From the NCBI RefSeq assembly GCF_004331455.1, contig NZ_SJJR01000011.1, forward strand, positions 123,404 through 187,403: DNA of 64,000 bases. Direction: 5' to 3'. The notes below the pieces were generated by a model. It was not told where the DNA came from. It saw only the letters and a list, made by a program, of their open reading frames with translations, and searched no databases. Within the stretch, counting starts at the first letter, position 1. The number at the start of each line of letters is the position of its first letter. The position numbers and the translations under genes were made by a program. The DNA is from Micromonospora zingiberis (GTDB lineage: Bacteria > Actinomycetota > Actinomycetes > Mycobacteriales > Micromonosporaceae). Below are positions 48,124 to 56,258 of the stretch, piece by piece.

Positions 48124-50121
48124 TCAGCCGATCCCGGCGCCGGCCATCGGTGGCAGCGGGCAGTGCAGCAGGCCGCAGATGGTACGCAGCAACTCGATCT
48201 CGGCCACGGTCATCATCCCGTCGTGGCTGATCACCGCCACCACGGCCGCGACCAGCCGCTCCTTGTCCGCCGGGCGCAGGCCGTCCAGTACCGGCCAGGC
48301 GGTCTCCAGGGCCAGTACGCCGTTCTCCGGCGGGGCGTACGCCACTGTGCTGCCCGGCAGCAGCGTACCGATGCCGGCCTGGAAGGCCCGTTCGGCGTCG
48401 GCCGGCTCGGCGTGCCCGACCTGGGCGAGCGTGGCCAGCAGGAAGCCCGCGGCGGAGCGGGCGTCGGTGAGCGTCCGCCGGTCGGTGCGCCAGCGGGAGT
48501 CCGGACGCAGCAACTCCTGGATCTCGGCCAGCAACAGCCGGGACAGGCAGTACTCGGACACGTTGATCGCACCGTCGGCGTGGATCAACGTGAACACGGC
48601 CGCCAGCAGCGCCTCCACCTCCGGGGCCGACCGGGCGCGCAGGGCCGGGAAGGTCAGCTCGGCCAGCGGCAGCACGAGCATCGGGTGCAGCCCGGCCAGG
48701 GCCTGCGCCTGACCGATCGCCGCGTCGGCCAGGTCGCGTCCGTGCCGCTCGGCCAGGGCGGCGTACTGGTGCTGCCGGACCTCGGGCTCGGCACTGAGCA
48801 GCAGGCCGAGCAGCAGCGGTACGGCGGTCTCCCGGTTGCGGGCCCGGTCGAGCAGCGGACCCGGAATCTGGTCGAGCAGCGCCGCGGCATGGCTGTAGGC
48901 GTTCTCGGTCGGGGCGGCCACCCGCCGGAGTACCTCGGTCGGCGCGAGGCGTACCCGGGTCCCCGCCACCGGCAGCCCCGGCGCGCCGGGCCGTGCCGCT
49001 GCGCCCGACGCGGCCTGCGGCGGTACCCCCTGACCCGGTGCGGCTGGTCCGGCTGGGGCCAGGCCCAGCGCGACATCCTCCTGCCGGCCCGACGGGGGTG
49101 CCGCCGCCCACTGCCGGGACAGCCGTTGCAGCTCCGCCGGGTCGAACGAGGGCTCCAGCACGCGGATCCGGTCGGCCAGCGGTGGGTGGGTGGCGAACCA
49201 GGAGGCTCGGGCCGCCTCGCCGAAGAGCATGTGCCCGACCTCGTCGCGCTTGGGCGACTTCAGCTCGGAGCCGTCGGAGAGTCCGCCGATCTTCTTCAGC
49301 GCCCCGGCGATGCCCCGGGTCTGCCGGGTGTACTGCACGGCCGAGGCGTCGGCGAGGTACTCCCGCTGCCGGGACACCGACGCCTGGATCAGCCGCCCGG
49401 CGAGCACGCCGACGTACCCGGCGACCAGCAGCGCCAGCCCCACCAGCGCCAGCGGGTTGACCCCGCCACCGCCGCTGTTGCTGCTGCGCTGCCGGCCGGC
49501 GCCGCTGATCAGCCCGAAGCGGGCCATGCCCCGACCGATCACGGTCAGGAACAGGATGCCGAACAGCAGGCCCATCAGCCGGATGTTGAGCCGCATGTCC
49601 CCGTTCACCACGTGGGCGAACTCGTGGGCGATGACCCCCTGGAGTTCGTCGCGGTTGAGCCGCTGCAACGCGCCCCGGGTGACCGCGACGGCGGCGTCCG
49701 ACGGGCCCCAGCCGGCGGCGAAGGCGTTGATCGCCGTCTCCTCGGGCAGCACGTAGACCTCGGGCACGGGTACGCCGGAGGCCAACGCCATCTCCTCGAC
49801 GACGTTGCGCAGTCGGCGCAGCTCCGGGTCGGTGGTGTCCGCCGGCACCGGCACCCCGCCCAGCTCGCGGGCCACCTTCCCACCGCCGCCGCGCAACGCG
49901 AGGGTACGCACCAGCGCGGCCAGCCCGATCGCCGCGACGGTGGCCACGGTCACCATGGCCACGAAACCGGCGAGCTGGGCCGGATCGGCGTCGGTGGCGT
50001 TGAACGCGATGATCGCCGCGACGTTCACCACCACCACGATGCCGATCACGGCCAGCACGAACAGCAGCACCAACCGGGTCGACAGCCGGCGTACCTGGCG
50101 CTGCCGTTCGAAGAAGTTCAT
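48124..50121 (-). CDS. M48 family metalloprotease (HtpX-like) with C-terminal extension
   Basis: 665 residues, over twice the ~290 of HtpX. Two membrane spans (about 17-40, 50-75) precede the catalytic HEFAH (His166, Glu167, His170), two more spans lie near 180-235, and the third ligand Glu is in 'QREYLADASA' near 256. From about residue 300 a soluble extension follows: a Gly/Pro/Ala linker and a helical domain with 'LIHADGAINVSEYCLSRLL' that recalls TerB-like domains. It probably does membrane protein quality control. The ATG overlaps the lemA stop. Confidence 0.9.
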   Translation of the reverse strand: MNFFERQRQVRRLSTRLVLLFVLAVIGIVVVVNVAAIIAFNATDADPAQLAGFVAMVTVATVAAIGLAALVRTLALRGGGGKVARELGGVPVPADTTDPELRRLRNVVEEMALASGVPVPEVYVLPEETAINAFAAGWGPSDAAVAVTRGALQRLNRDELQGVIAHEFAHVVNGDMRLNIRLMGLLFGILFLTVIGRGMARFGLISGAGRQRSSNSGGGGVNPLALVGLALLVAGYVGVLAGRLIQASVSRQREYLADASAVQYTRQTRGIAGALKKIGGLSDGSELKSPKRDEVGHMLFGEAARASWFATHPPLADRIRVLEPSFDPAELQRLSRQWAAAPPSGRQEDVALGLAPAGPAAPGQGVPPQAASGAAARPGAPGLPVAGTRVRLAPTEVLRRVAAPTENAYSHAAALLDQIPGPLLDRARNRETAVPLLLGLLLSAEPEVRQHQYAALAERHGRDLADAAIGQAQALAGLHPMLVLPLAELTFPALRARSAPEVEALLAAVFTLIHADGAINVSEYCLSRLLLAEIQELLRPDSRWRTDRRTLTDARSAAGFLLATLAQVGHAEPADAERAFQAGIGTLLPGSTVAYAPPENGVLALETAWPVLDGLRPADKERLVAAVVAVISHDGMMTVAEIELLRTICGLLHCPLPPMAGAGIG

Positions 50122-50717
50122 CAGAAGGAGACCTGCGGGGCCTGGCGCTGCTGCGGGTCGTCGGGCTCGAACAGCGCGGCCGGCCCGAACGAGAACATCC
50201 CCGCGACCAGGCTGGACGGGAAGACCTCACGCTTGTTGTTGTAGGCCATCACCGCGTCGTTGTATGCCTGCCGGGCGAAGGCGACCCGGTTCTCCGTCGA
50301 GGTCAGCTCCTCCGACAACTGCATCATGTTCTGGTTGGCCTTGAGGTCCGGGTACGCCTCGGAGAGCGCGAACAGCCGGCCAAGGGTGGCGGTCAGCGCG
50401 TTCTCCGCGCCGCTGAGCTGCTGCATCGCCGCCGGGTCGCCCGGGGCCGCCGCGGCGGTGGCCTGCGCGTTGACGGCGGCGTTACGGGCGGTGATCACCG
50501 CCTCCAGGGTCTCCCGCTCGTGCTTGAGGTAGCCCTTGGCGGTCTCGACCAGGTTGGGGATCAGGTCGTGCCGGCGGACCAGCTGCACGTCGATCTGGGC
50601 GAAGGCGTTGCGGTACGCGTTGCGGGCCCGGACCAGCCCGTTGTAGATCGAGACGCCGAAGCCGAGCACCGCCACGACGATCAAGACCAGACATACCAAT
50701 CCGATGATCACTTCCAC
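50121..50717 (-). CDS. LemA family protein
   Basis: 198 residues. An N-terminal membrane anchor 'IIGLVCLVLIVVAVLGFGVS' is followed by the LemA helical domain with the hallmark 'QIDVQLVRRHDLIPNLVETA' near residue 42 and 'ENALTATLGRLFALSEAYPDLKAN' (two pieces, near 104). LemA is often encoded next to M48 proteases and probably acts with them at the membrane. The 1-base overlap with the protease start supports that pairing here. Confidence 0.94.
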   Translation of the reverse strand: MEVIIGLVCLVLIVVAVLGFGVSIYNGLVRARNAYRNAFAQIDVQLVRRHDLIPNLVETAKGYLKHERETLEAVITARNAAVNAQATAAAAPGDPAAMQQLSGAENALTATLGRLFALSEAYPDLKANQNMMQLSEELTSTENRVAFARQAYNDAVMAYNNKREVFPSSLVAGMFSFGPAALFEPDDPQQRQAPQVSF

Positions 50718-50829
50718 GGCCGCTCCCTGGGTACGCGTCGGATCTTTCGCTGATCATCGTACGTTCGCCGGACCAGCCCCCGCTCCTGGCCGCTTCGCCG
50801 ACCTGTCGTACCGCTTGGCCGAGGGCACA

Positions 50830-50867
50830 GTCGGCGGGCGGGACGCCCACGCGTCCCGCCCGCCGAC
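50830..50867. terminator. Hairpin terminator
   Basis: A perfect 17-bp stem (50830-50846 with 50851-50867) and 4-base loop lie 11 bases after the end of the HAAS gene and before the lemA promoter region. Confidence 0.82.
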
Positions 50868-50878
50868 CGGAGCCGCCG

Positions 50879-51823
50879 TCAGCGGGCGGCCCGGCGGGCC
50901 TTCATCGCGCTGTCGGCGATGTCCCAGAGCGTGATGGCGACGATCACCACGACGCTGATCCGGGCGACCGTGTCGATGCCGCCGTCGCGCAGCCACGCGA
51001 ACCGGGCGACGAAGTCGGGGTTGAACAGCCGGTCGGTGAGCAGCAGCCAGATCGCCGGCACCGCGAAGGCGAGACCGAGCAGGGCGTTGACGCCGACCAG
51101 TGGCCAGGTCCATCGGCGGGCCCGGTACTTGGCGAACTCCAGCCCGATGCTGGCGACCAGGACGGCGATCAGCGCCGGCAGCCAGGACGTCCAGAGCGCC
51201 GGGTCGAGAACCGGCAGCCGGTCGCCGTCGCCGATCACCGTCTGGAACTGCTGCCACGGCAGGAACGCGATGGTCAGGCCCAGGAACAGGATCGAGGCGC
51301 AGACGTCGGTGAGACTGACGTCCCGTTCGACGGGCTCGTCGGGGAGTTGGTCGACGGTCCATTCCGGCAGGTGCAGCGGGGTGCCGAGCCGTTCCAGCAC
51401 CGCGAAGACGACCGTCACCCAGAAGGCGATCTGTACCGCCACGTTGAACGCCGCGGAGATGCCCGCACCGATGGCGCCGGCCGGGTTGTCGGCGGTGGTC
51501 GCCTCCAGCCCGGCCATCAGCACCCCGACGATGGCCGGGATGGTGCTGACCAGCGCGATCAGCAGCCGGCGCCAGGGCAGGAAGTACTCCGGGCCGATGA
51601 GCTGGAGCCGTCGATCGGTGTATCGGGCGGCCAGTTGGGCCGGGTTGCCCAGCTCGGTGAGCACCTCCCGCTCGGCCGTCGTGGCGTCGAGGCCGTCGGC
51701 GGTCCGGCCGTCGATCATGTCGCCGATCGAGGCGCGTAGTTCGTCGGCGATCTCCTCGCGGCGCGCGGTCGGCACCGAGCGCAGCGTGGCGGCGAGGTAG
51801 CGATCGGTGAGGGAGGTCGTCAT
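50879..51823 (-). CDS. Membrane protein with N-terminal HAAS/permease-prefix domain
   Basis: 314 residues. Residues 1-75 form the helical HAAS-type domain ('RYLAATLRSVPTARREEIADELRASIGDMI' read in two pieces) found in proteins paired with PadR regulators. Six to seven hydrophobic spans follow. The ATG overlaps the padR stop by 4 bases, so both are translated together. The function is unknown; such pairs probably sense and respond to envelope stress. Confidence 0.88.
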   Translation of the reverse strand: MTTSLTDRYLAATLRSVPTARREEIADELRASIGDMIDGRTADGLDATTAEREVLTELGNPAQLAARYTDRRLQLIGPEYFLPWRRLLIALVSTIPAIVGVLMAGLEATTADNPAGAIGAGISAAFNVAVQIAFWVTVVFAVLERLGTPLHLPEWTVDQLPDEPVERDVSLTDVCASILFLGLTIAFLPWQQFQTVIGDGDRLPVLDPALWTSWLPALIAVLVASIGLEFAKYRARRWTWPLVGVNALLGLAFAVPAIWLLLTDRLFNPDFVARFAWLRDGGIDTVARISVVVIVAITLWDIADSAMKARRAAR

Positions 51824-52161
51824 CGGGGGTCTCCTTCGATCAGGGCGGTCAGGGAGGTCTGCACGGCGGCGAGGTCGTCGAGTAGCCGGCGCAGCAGCAA
51901 CTCGCCCTCGGCACTGGTGCGGTAGAACTTGCGCGGCCGGCTCTCCTCGGTGTTCCACTCGCTGGTCAGCAGCCCCTGCTCCTCCAGCCGGCGTAGCAGC
52001 GGGTAGAGGGTGTTGGCGTCCACCGCAAAGCCGTGCCCGGTGAGTCGTTGCAGCAGCGCGTACCCGTAGTCCGGTCGACGCAGCGCGACCAGGCTGGCCA
52101 CCACCACCGTCCCCCGCCGCAACTCCTGCAGATGCGTCCGCAGCACATCGTCACTACCCAT
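51820..52161 (-). CDS. PadR family transcriptional regulator
   Basis: 113 residues, the short PadR form with one winged helix: 'VVASLVALRRPDYGYALLQRL' near residue 20-40 and 'TLYPLLRRLEEQGLLTSEW' near 51-69, and a short C-terminal dimerisation helix. It is coupled to the membrane protein. An array of four 17-bp repeats starts 4 bases upstream of the start codon, very probably its own operator. Confidence 0.93.
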   Translation of the reverse strand: MGSDDVLRTHLQELRRGTVVVASLVALRRPDYGYALLQRLTGHGFAVDANTLYPLLRRLEEQGLLTSEWNTEESRPRKFYRTSAEGELLLRRLLDDLAAVQTSLTALIEGDPR

Positions 52162-52164
52162 GCG

Positions 52165-52232
52165 TCACACAATACTGTGTGCCACACACCAATGTCCACC
52201 ACACAACACTGTCCCCCACACGACACCGTCCC
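52165..52232. promoter_or_regulatory. PadR operator array: four tandem 17-bp repeats
   Basis: Four copies start at 52165, 52182, 52199 and 52216, each of the form YCACACRN-ACTGT-like. The copy nearest the gene holds the perfect palindrome CACACA-ATAC-TGTGTG (52166-52181). Copies further away are progressively imperfect and G/C-changed. The 17-bp period means successive sites turn on the helix. It overlaps the likely padR promoter. Confidence 0.75.
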
Positions 52233-52236
52233 CACG

Positions 52237-52305
52237 CGATCTTGCACTTTGTGTCGGGGCATAAGCCGCCAAGGGGGTGTTTCGGCGACCGAAAGTGCAA
52301 GATCG
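52237..52305. repeat. Palindromic intergenic element (REP-like) upstream of dnaE
   Basis: A perfect 14-bp inverted repeat, CGATCTTGCACTTT (52237-52250) and AAAGTGCAAGATCG (52292-52305), encloses 41 bases. The ends share GATCTTG with the element at 57606. It lies between the padR array and a G-rich tract. Confidence 0.7.
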
Positions 52306-52417
52306 ACGGGGTGGGGAGGGGTGGGGGAGGAGGGGCGGGTGTGGCGTGGGGGTGGGGGGTACGGGGGCGGCGATAGGGTGGGGCGACCGACTCGATCATT
52401 TGACCCGGGGGGCTCGT
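52306..52417 (+). promoter_or_regulatory. G-rich dnaE upstream tract
   Basis: From 52306 to about 52380 the plus strand has many runs of four to six G separated by one to four bases, a classic G-quadruplex pattern. TAGGGT near 52373-52380 may be a -10, and CGGGGGG lies 6 bases before the dnaE ATG as an unusual ribosome site. Confidence 0.5.
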
Positions 52418-55400
52418 ATGGGCGATTCGTTTGCGCATCTGCATGTGCACACGGAGTACTCGATGCTCGACGGGGCGGCCCGGCTCAAGGACCTGTTTGC
52501 CGAGGTCAAGCGGCAGGGAATGCCGGCGGTGGCGATGACCGACCACGGCAACATGCACGGCGCGAACGACTTCTACAAGCAGGCGATGGCCGCCGGGGTC
52601 ACCCCGATCCTGGGCATCGAGGCGTACGTGGCGCCGGAGTCGCGCTTCCACAAGAAGCGGGTGCGGTGGGGCCGCCCGGAGCAGAAGGGCGACGACGTAT
52701 CCGGTAGTGGCGGTTACACCCACAAGACGATCTGGGCGCGGAACAAGACCGGCCTGCACAACCTCTTCACGCTGACCAGCAAGGCATACACCGAGGGTTA
52801 CTTCGTCAAGTGGCCGCGGATGGACGCAGAGTTGCTCGCCCAGCACGCCGACGGGCTGATGGCCACCACCGGCTGCCCCTCCGGCGAGGTGCAGACCCGG
52901 CTACGGCTCGGCCAGGACGCGCAGGCCCTCGAGGCCGCCGCGAAGTACCAGGACATGTTCGGCAAGGAAAACTACTTCCTGGAGCTGATGGACCACGGCC
53001 TGGACATCGAGACGAAGGTCCGCAAGGGACTGGTGGAGATCGGCCGCAAACTCGGCATCCCGCCGGTGGTCACCAACGACTCGCACTACACCCACGAGGC
53101 GCAGTCCGAGGCGCACGACGTGCTGCTCTGCGTGCAGACCGGCAGCAACGTCGCCGACCCGAACCGGTTCAGATTCGGCGGCAGCGGCTACTACATCAAG
53201 TCCGCCGACGAGATGCGCGGCGTCGACAACTCCGACGTCTGGCTGGAGGGCTGCCGGAACACGCTGCTGGTGGCCGAGCGGGTCGACCCGGCCGGGATGT
53301 TCGAGTTCCACAACCTGATGCCGCGCTTTCCGGTGCCCGACGGCGAGACCGAGGAGTCCTGGTTCCGCAAGGAGACCTTCGCCGGGCTGGCCCGCCGCTT
53401 CCCGGCAGGCATCCCCGAGGGGCACGTCGTGCAGGCCGAGTACGAGCTGGGCGTCATCATCCAGATGGGCTTCCCGTCGTACTTCCTCGTGGTCGCCGAC
53501 TTCATCCAGTGGGCCAAGAACCAGGGCATCGCGGTCGGTCCGGGCCGTGGCTCGGCGGCCGGCTCGCTTGTCGCGTACGCCCTGGGCATCACCGACCTGG
53601 ACCCGATCCCACACGGGCTGATCTTCGAACGCTTCCTCAACCCCGAGCGCGTCTCCATGCCCGATGTCGACATCGACTTCGACGAGCGTCGGCGCGGTGA
53701 GGTGATCAAGTACGTCACCGACAAGTGGGGCGAGGACAAGGTCGCGCAGATCGCCACCTTCGGCACCATCAAGGCGAAGGCCGCGATCAAGGACTCGGCC
53801 CGGGTGCTCGGCTACCCGTACGCGGTCGGGGACCGGATCACCAAGGCCATGCCGCCGGCCGTGATGGGCAAGGACATCCCGCTCGAAGGCATCTTCGACC
53901 CGAAGCATCCGCGATACGCCGAGGCCGGCGAGATCCGCGGCATGTACGAGTCCGAGGCCGACGTCAAGAAGGTCATCGACACCGCCCGGGGCATCGAGGG
54001 GCTGATCCGGCAGACCGGCGTGCACGCCGCCGGTGTGATCATGTCCGCCGAGCCGATCGTCGACCACATCCCGCTGATGCGCCGCGACTCCGACGGGGTG
54101 ATCATCACCCAGTTCGACTACCCGACGTGCGAGTCGCTCGGGCTGTTGAAGATGGACTTCCTCGGTCTGCGCAACCTGACCATCATCGACGACGCGGTGA
54201 AGAACATCGGGCTCAACCACGGCAGGGAGCTGGACCTGCTGGCCCTGCCGCTGGACGACAAGGCCGCGTACGAGTTGCTGTCCCGGGGCGACACCCTGGG
54301 CGTGTTCCAACTCGACGGCGGGCCGATGCGCTCGCTGCTGCGGATGATGAAGCCGGACAACTTCGAGGACATCTCCGCCGTCCTGGCGCTGTACCGGCCC
54401 GGCCCGATGGGCGTGGACTCGCACACCAACTACGCGCTGCGCAAGAACGGCCTCCAGGAGATCACCCCGATCCACCCGGAGCTGGAGGAGCCGCTGCGGG
54501 AGATCCTCGCCCCCACCTACGGCCTGATCGTCTACCAGGAGCAGGTGCAGCGCGCCGCGCAGATCCTCGCCGGGTACACCCTCGGTCAGGCCGACCTGCT
54601 GCGCCGGGCGATGGGCAAGAAGAAGAAGGAGATCCTCGACAAGGAGTTCGGCCCGTTCCGGGACGGCTGCCGCGAAAACGGCTACTCCGACGAGGCGATC
54701 CAGAAGGTCTGGGACGTGCTGGTCCCGTTCGCCGGGTACGCCTTCAACAAGGCGCACTCGGCCGCGTACGGCCTGGTGTCGTACTGGACGGCGTACCTGA
54801 AGGCGCACTACCCGGCCGAGTACATGGCGGCGCTGCTCACCTCCGTCGGCGACGACAAGGACAAGATGGCGCTCTACCTGTCGGAGTGCCGGCGGATGGG
54901 CATCCAGGTGCTGCCGCCGGACGTGAACACCTCGGCCGGGCCGTTCACCCCGGTCGGCAAGGAGATCCGCTTCGGGCTCGGCGCGATCCGCAACGTCGGC
55001 GCGAACGTGGTCACCTCGATCATGCGCTGCCGTGACGAGAAGGGCGAGTACGCCGACTTCTACGACTTCCTGTCCAAGGTGGACGCGGTGGTCTGCAACA
55101 AGAAGACGATCGAATCCCTGATCAAGGCCGGCGCCTTCGACGTGATGCGACACCCGCGCAAGGCCCTGCTCGCCGTGCACGCCGACGCCATCGACGCGTA
55201 CGCCGACGTCAAGCGCAAGGAGGCCGTCGGGCAGTACGACCTGTTCGGGGCGGGCTTCGGTGACACCGAGACGGCCACCAACACCACGGTCATGCCGACC
55301 ATCGCCGAGGGCGAGTGGGACAAGCGCGACAAGCTCGCCTTCGAACGCGAGATGCTCGGCCTGTACGTCTCCGACCACCCGCTGTTCGGCCTGGAACACA

Positions 55401-55951
55401 TCCTCGGCCCGGCGGCCGACTGCACCATCGCCTCCCTCTCCGAGGAGGGCACCGTGCCCGATGGCGCGGTGGTCACCCTCGCCGGCATCCTCTCCGGGGT
55501 GCAGCGCCGGGTCACCAAGCAGGGCCGGGCGTGGGCCTCGGCCACCCTGGAGGACCTGGCCGGTGGGGTGGAGACGCTGTTCTTCCCGAACACCTACGAG
55601 GTGATCGGCCAGTACATCGCCGAGGACGCGATCGTGGTGGTCAAGGGGCGGGTGGACCGGCGTGACGACATCCCCCGCATCATGGCCATGGACATGTCCC
55701 TGCCCGACGTCTCCATGAGCGCGACCAACAAGCCGGTCACCCTGACCATCCCGGTGACCCGGTGCACCCCGCCGCTGGTGGAACGGCTCAGGGAGACCCT
55801 GGTGCTGCACCCGGGCGACGCCGAGGTGCACGTCAAGCTGCTCAACGGCAGCCGGACCACCCTGCTGCGGCTCGGCCCGGTGCGGGTGGCGGCGACCACC
55901 GCGTTGATGGCCGACCTGAAGAGCGTCCTCGGCCCTGCCAACGTCAGCTGA
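52418..55951 (+). CDS. dnaE: DNA polymerase III subunit alpha
   Basis: 1177 residues, full-length replicative C-family polymerase (DnaE1 type). An N-terminal PHP domain starts 'FAHLHVHTEYSMLDGAARL' (residues 5-23). The catalytic Asp cluster is in 'SMPDVDIDFDERRRGEVI' near 414-430, with 'GPGRGSAAGSLVAYALGITD' just before. Tandem helix-hairpin-helix, then an OB-fold near 1000 ('GILSGVQRRVTKQGRAWA') follow. It copies the chromosome with the beta clamp. ATG 52418 is chosen because the upstream open frame is the G-rich tract. Confidence 0.97.
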   Translation: MGDSFAHLHVHTEYSMLDGAARLKDLFAEVKRQGMPAVAMTDHGNMHGANDFYKQAMAAGVTPILGIEAYVAPESRFHKKRVRWGRPEQKGDDVSGSGGYTHKTIWARNKTGLHNLFTLTSKAYTEGYFVKWPRMDAELLAQHADGLMATTGCPSGEVQTRLRLGQDAQALEAAAKYQDMFGKENYFLELMDHGLDIETKVRKGLVEIGRKLGIPPVVTNDSHYTHEAQSEAHDVLLCVQTGSNVADPNRFRFGGSGYYIKSADEMRGVDNSDVWLEGCRNTLLVAERVDPAGMFEFHNLMPRFPVPDGETEESWFRKETFAGLARRFPAGIPEGHVVQAEYELGVIIQMGFPSYFLVVADFIQWAKNQGIAVGPGRGSAAGSLVAYALGITDLDPIPHGLIFERFLNPERVSMPDVDIDFDERRRGEVIKYVTDKWGEDKVAQIATFGTIKAKAAIKDSARVLGYPYAVGDRITKAMPPAVMGKDIPLEGIFDPKHPRYAEAGEIRGMYESEADVKKVIDTARGIEGLIRQTGVHAAGVIMSAEPIVDHIPLMRRDSDGVIITQFDYPTCESLGLLKMDFLGLRNLTIIDDAVKNIGLNHGRELDLLALPLDDKAAYELLSRGDTLGVFQLDGGPMRSLLRMMKPDNFEDISAVLALYRPGPMGVDSHTNYALRKNGLQEITPIHPELEEPLREILAPTYGLIVYQEQVQRAAQILAGYTLGQADLLRRAMGKKKKEILDKEFGPFRDGCRENGYSDEAIQKVWDVLVPFAGYAFNKAHSAAYGLVSYWTAYLKAHYPAEYMAALLTSVGDDKDKMALYLSECRRMGIQVLPPDVNTSAGPFTPVGKEIRFGLGAIRNVGANVVTSIMRCRDEKGEYADFYDFLSKVDAVVCNKKTIESLIKAGAFDVMRHPRKALLAVHADAIDAYADVKRKEAVGQYDLFGAGFGDTETATNTTVMPTIAEGEWDKRDKLAFEREMLGLYVSDHPLFGLEHILGPAADCTIASLSEEGTVPDGAVVTLAGILSGVQRRVTKQGRAWASATLEDLAGGVETLFFPNTYEVIGQYIAEDAIVVVKGRVDRRDDIPRIMAMDMSLPDVSMSATNKPVTLTIPVTRCTPPLVERLRETLVLHPGDAEVHVKLLNGSRTTLLRLGPVRVAATTALMADLKSVLGPANVS

Positions 55952-56055
55952 TCCCCGCCGGCCGAGCGGAGATCCACACCGTTGCGGTGGAACGGCGGTA
56001 ACCCGCCGGCCGGGACACCGCCACTTCGCCGAAACGGTGTCGATCATGCGCTGAG

Positions 56056-56172
56056 GGCCTGGGGCCTGGGGCCTGGGGCCTGGGGCCTGGGGCCGGGGGC
56101 CGGGGGCCGGGGGCCGGGGGCCGGGGCCGGGGCCGGGGGCCGGGGCCGGGGGCCGGGGCCGGGGGCCGGGGA
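56056..56172 (+). repeat. G-rich simple repeat after dnaE
   Basis: About five copies of a 7-base unit GGGGCCT run into many copies of GGGGGCC/GGGGCC. It is followed by further G-runs to about 56,215. It fills most of the 307-base gap between dnaE and the aminotransferase gene and codes for nothing on either strand. It can form G-quadruplexes and is likely length-variable by slippage. Confidence 0.85.
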
Positions 56173-56258
56173 CGGAGGGCCCGAGGGCCGGGACCGGGGG
56201 CCAGGGGGTCGGGATTGGCGTTCGGCAGGGGCTGGTGGGGCGATTAGCGTCGGTGGGC

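Noticed and set aside
46712..50230. A single 1172-codon open frame on the minus strand suggesting a giant kinase fusion
   Set aside because: Only the part to 47995 is kinase. The rest is a GC-rich shadow of the M48 protease and LemA genes, which have clear motifs in another frame.
52165..52232. Four 17-bp repeats considered as a CRISPR or an origin iteron array
   Set aside because: No spacers and only 68 bp; position at the padR start and the palindromic first copy fit an operator better. No replication initiator gene is nearby.
56056..56172. Repeat array considered as CRISPR
   Set aside because: The units are 7 bases with no spacers; no cas genes are present.
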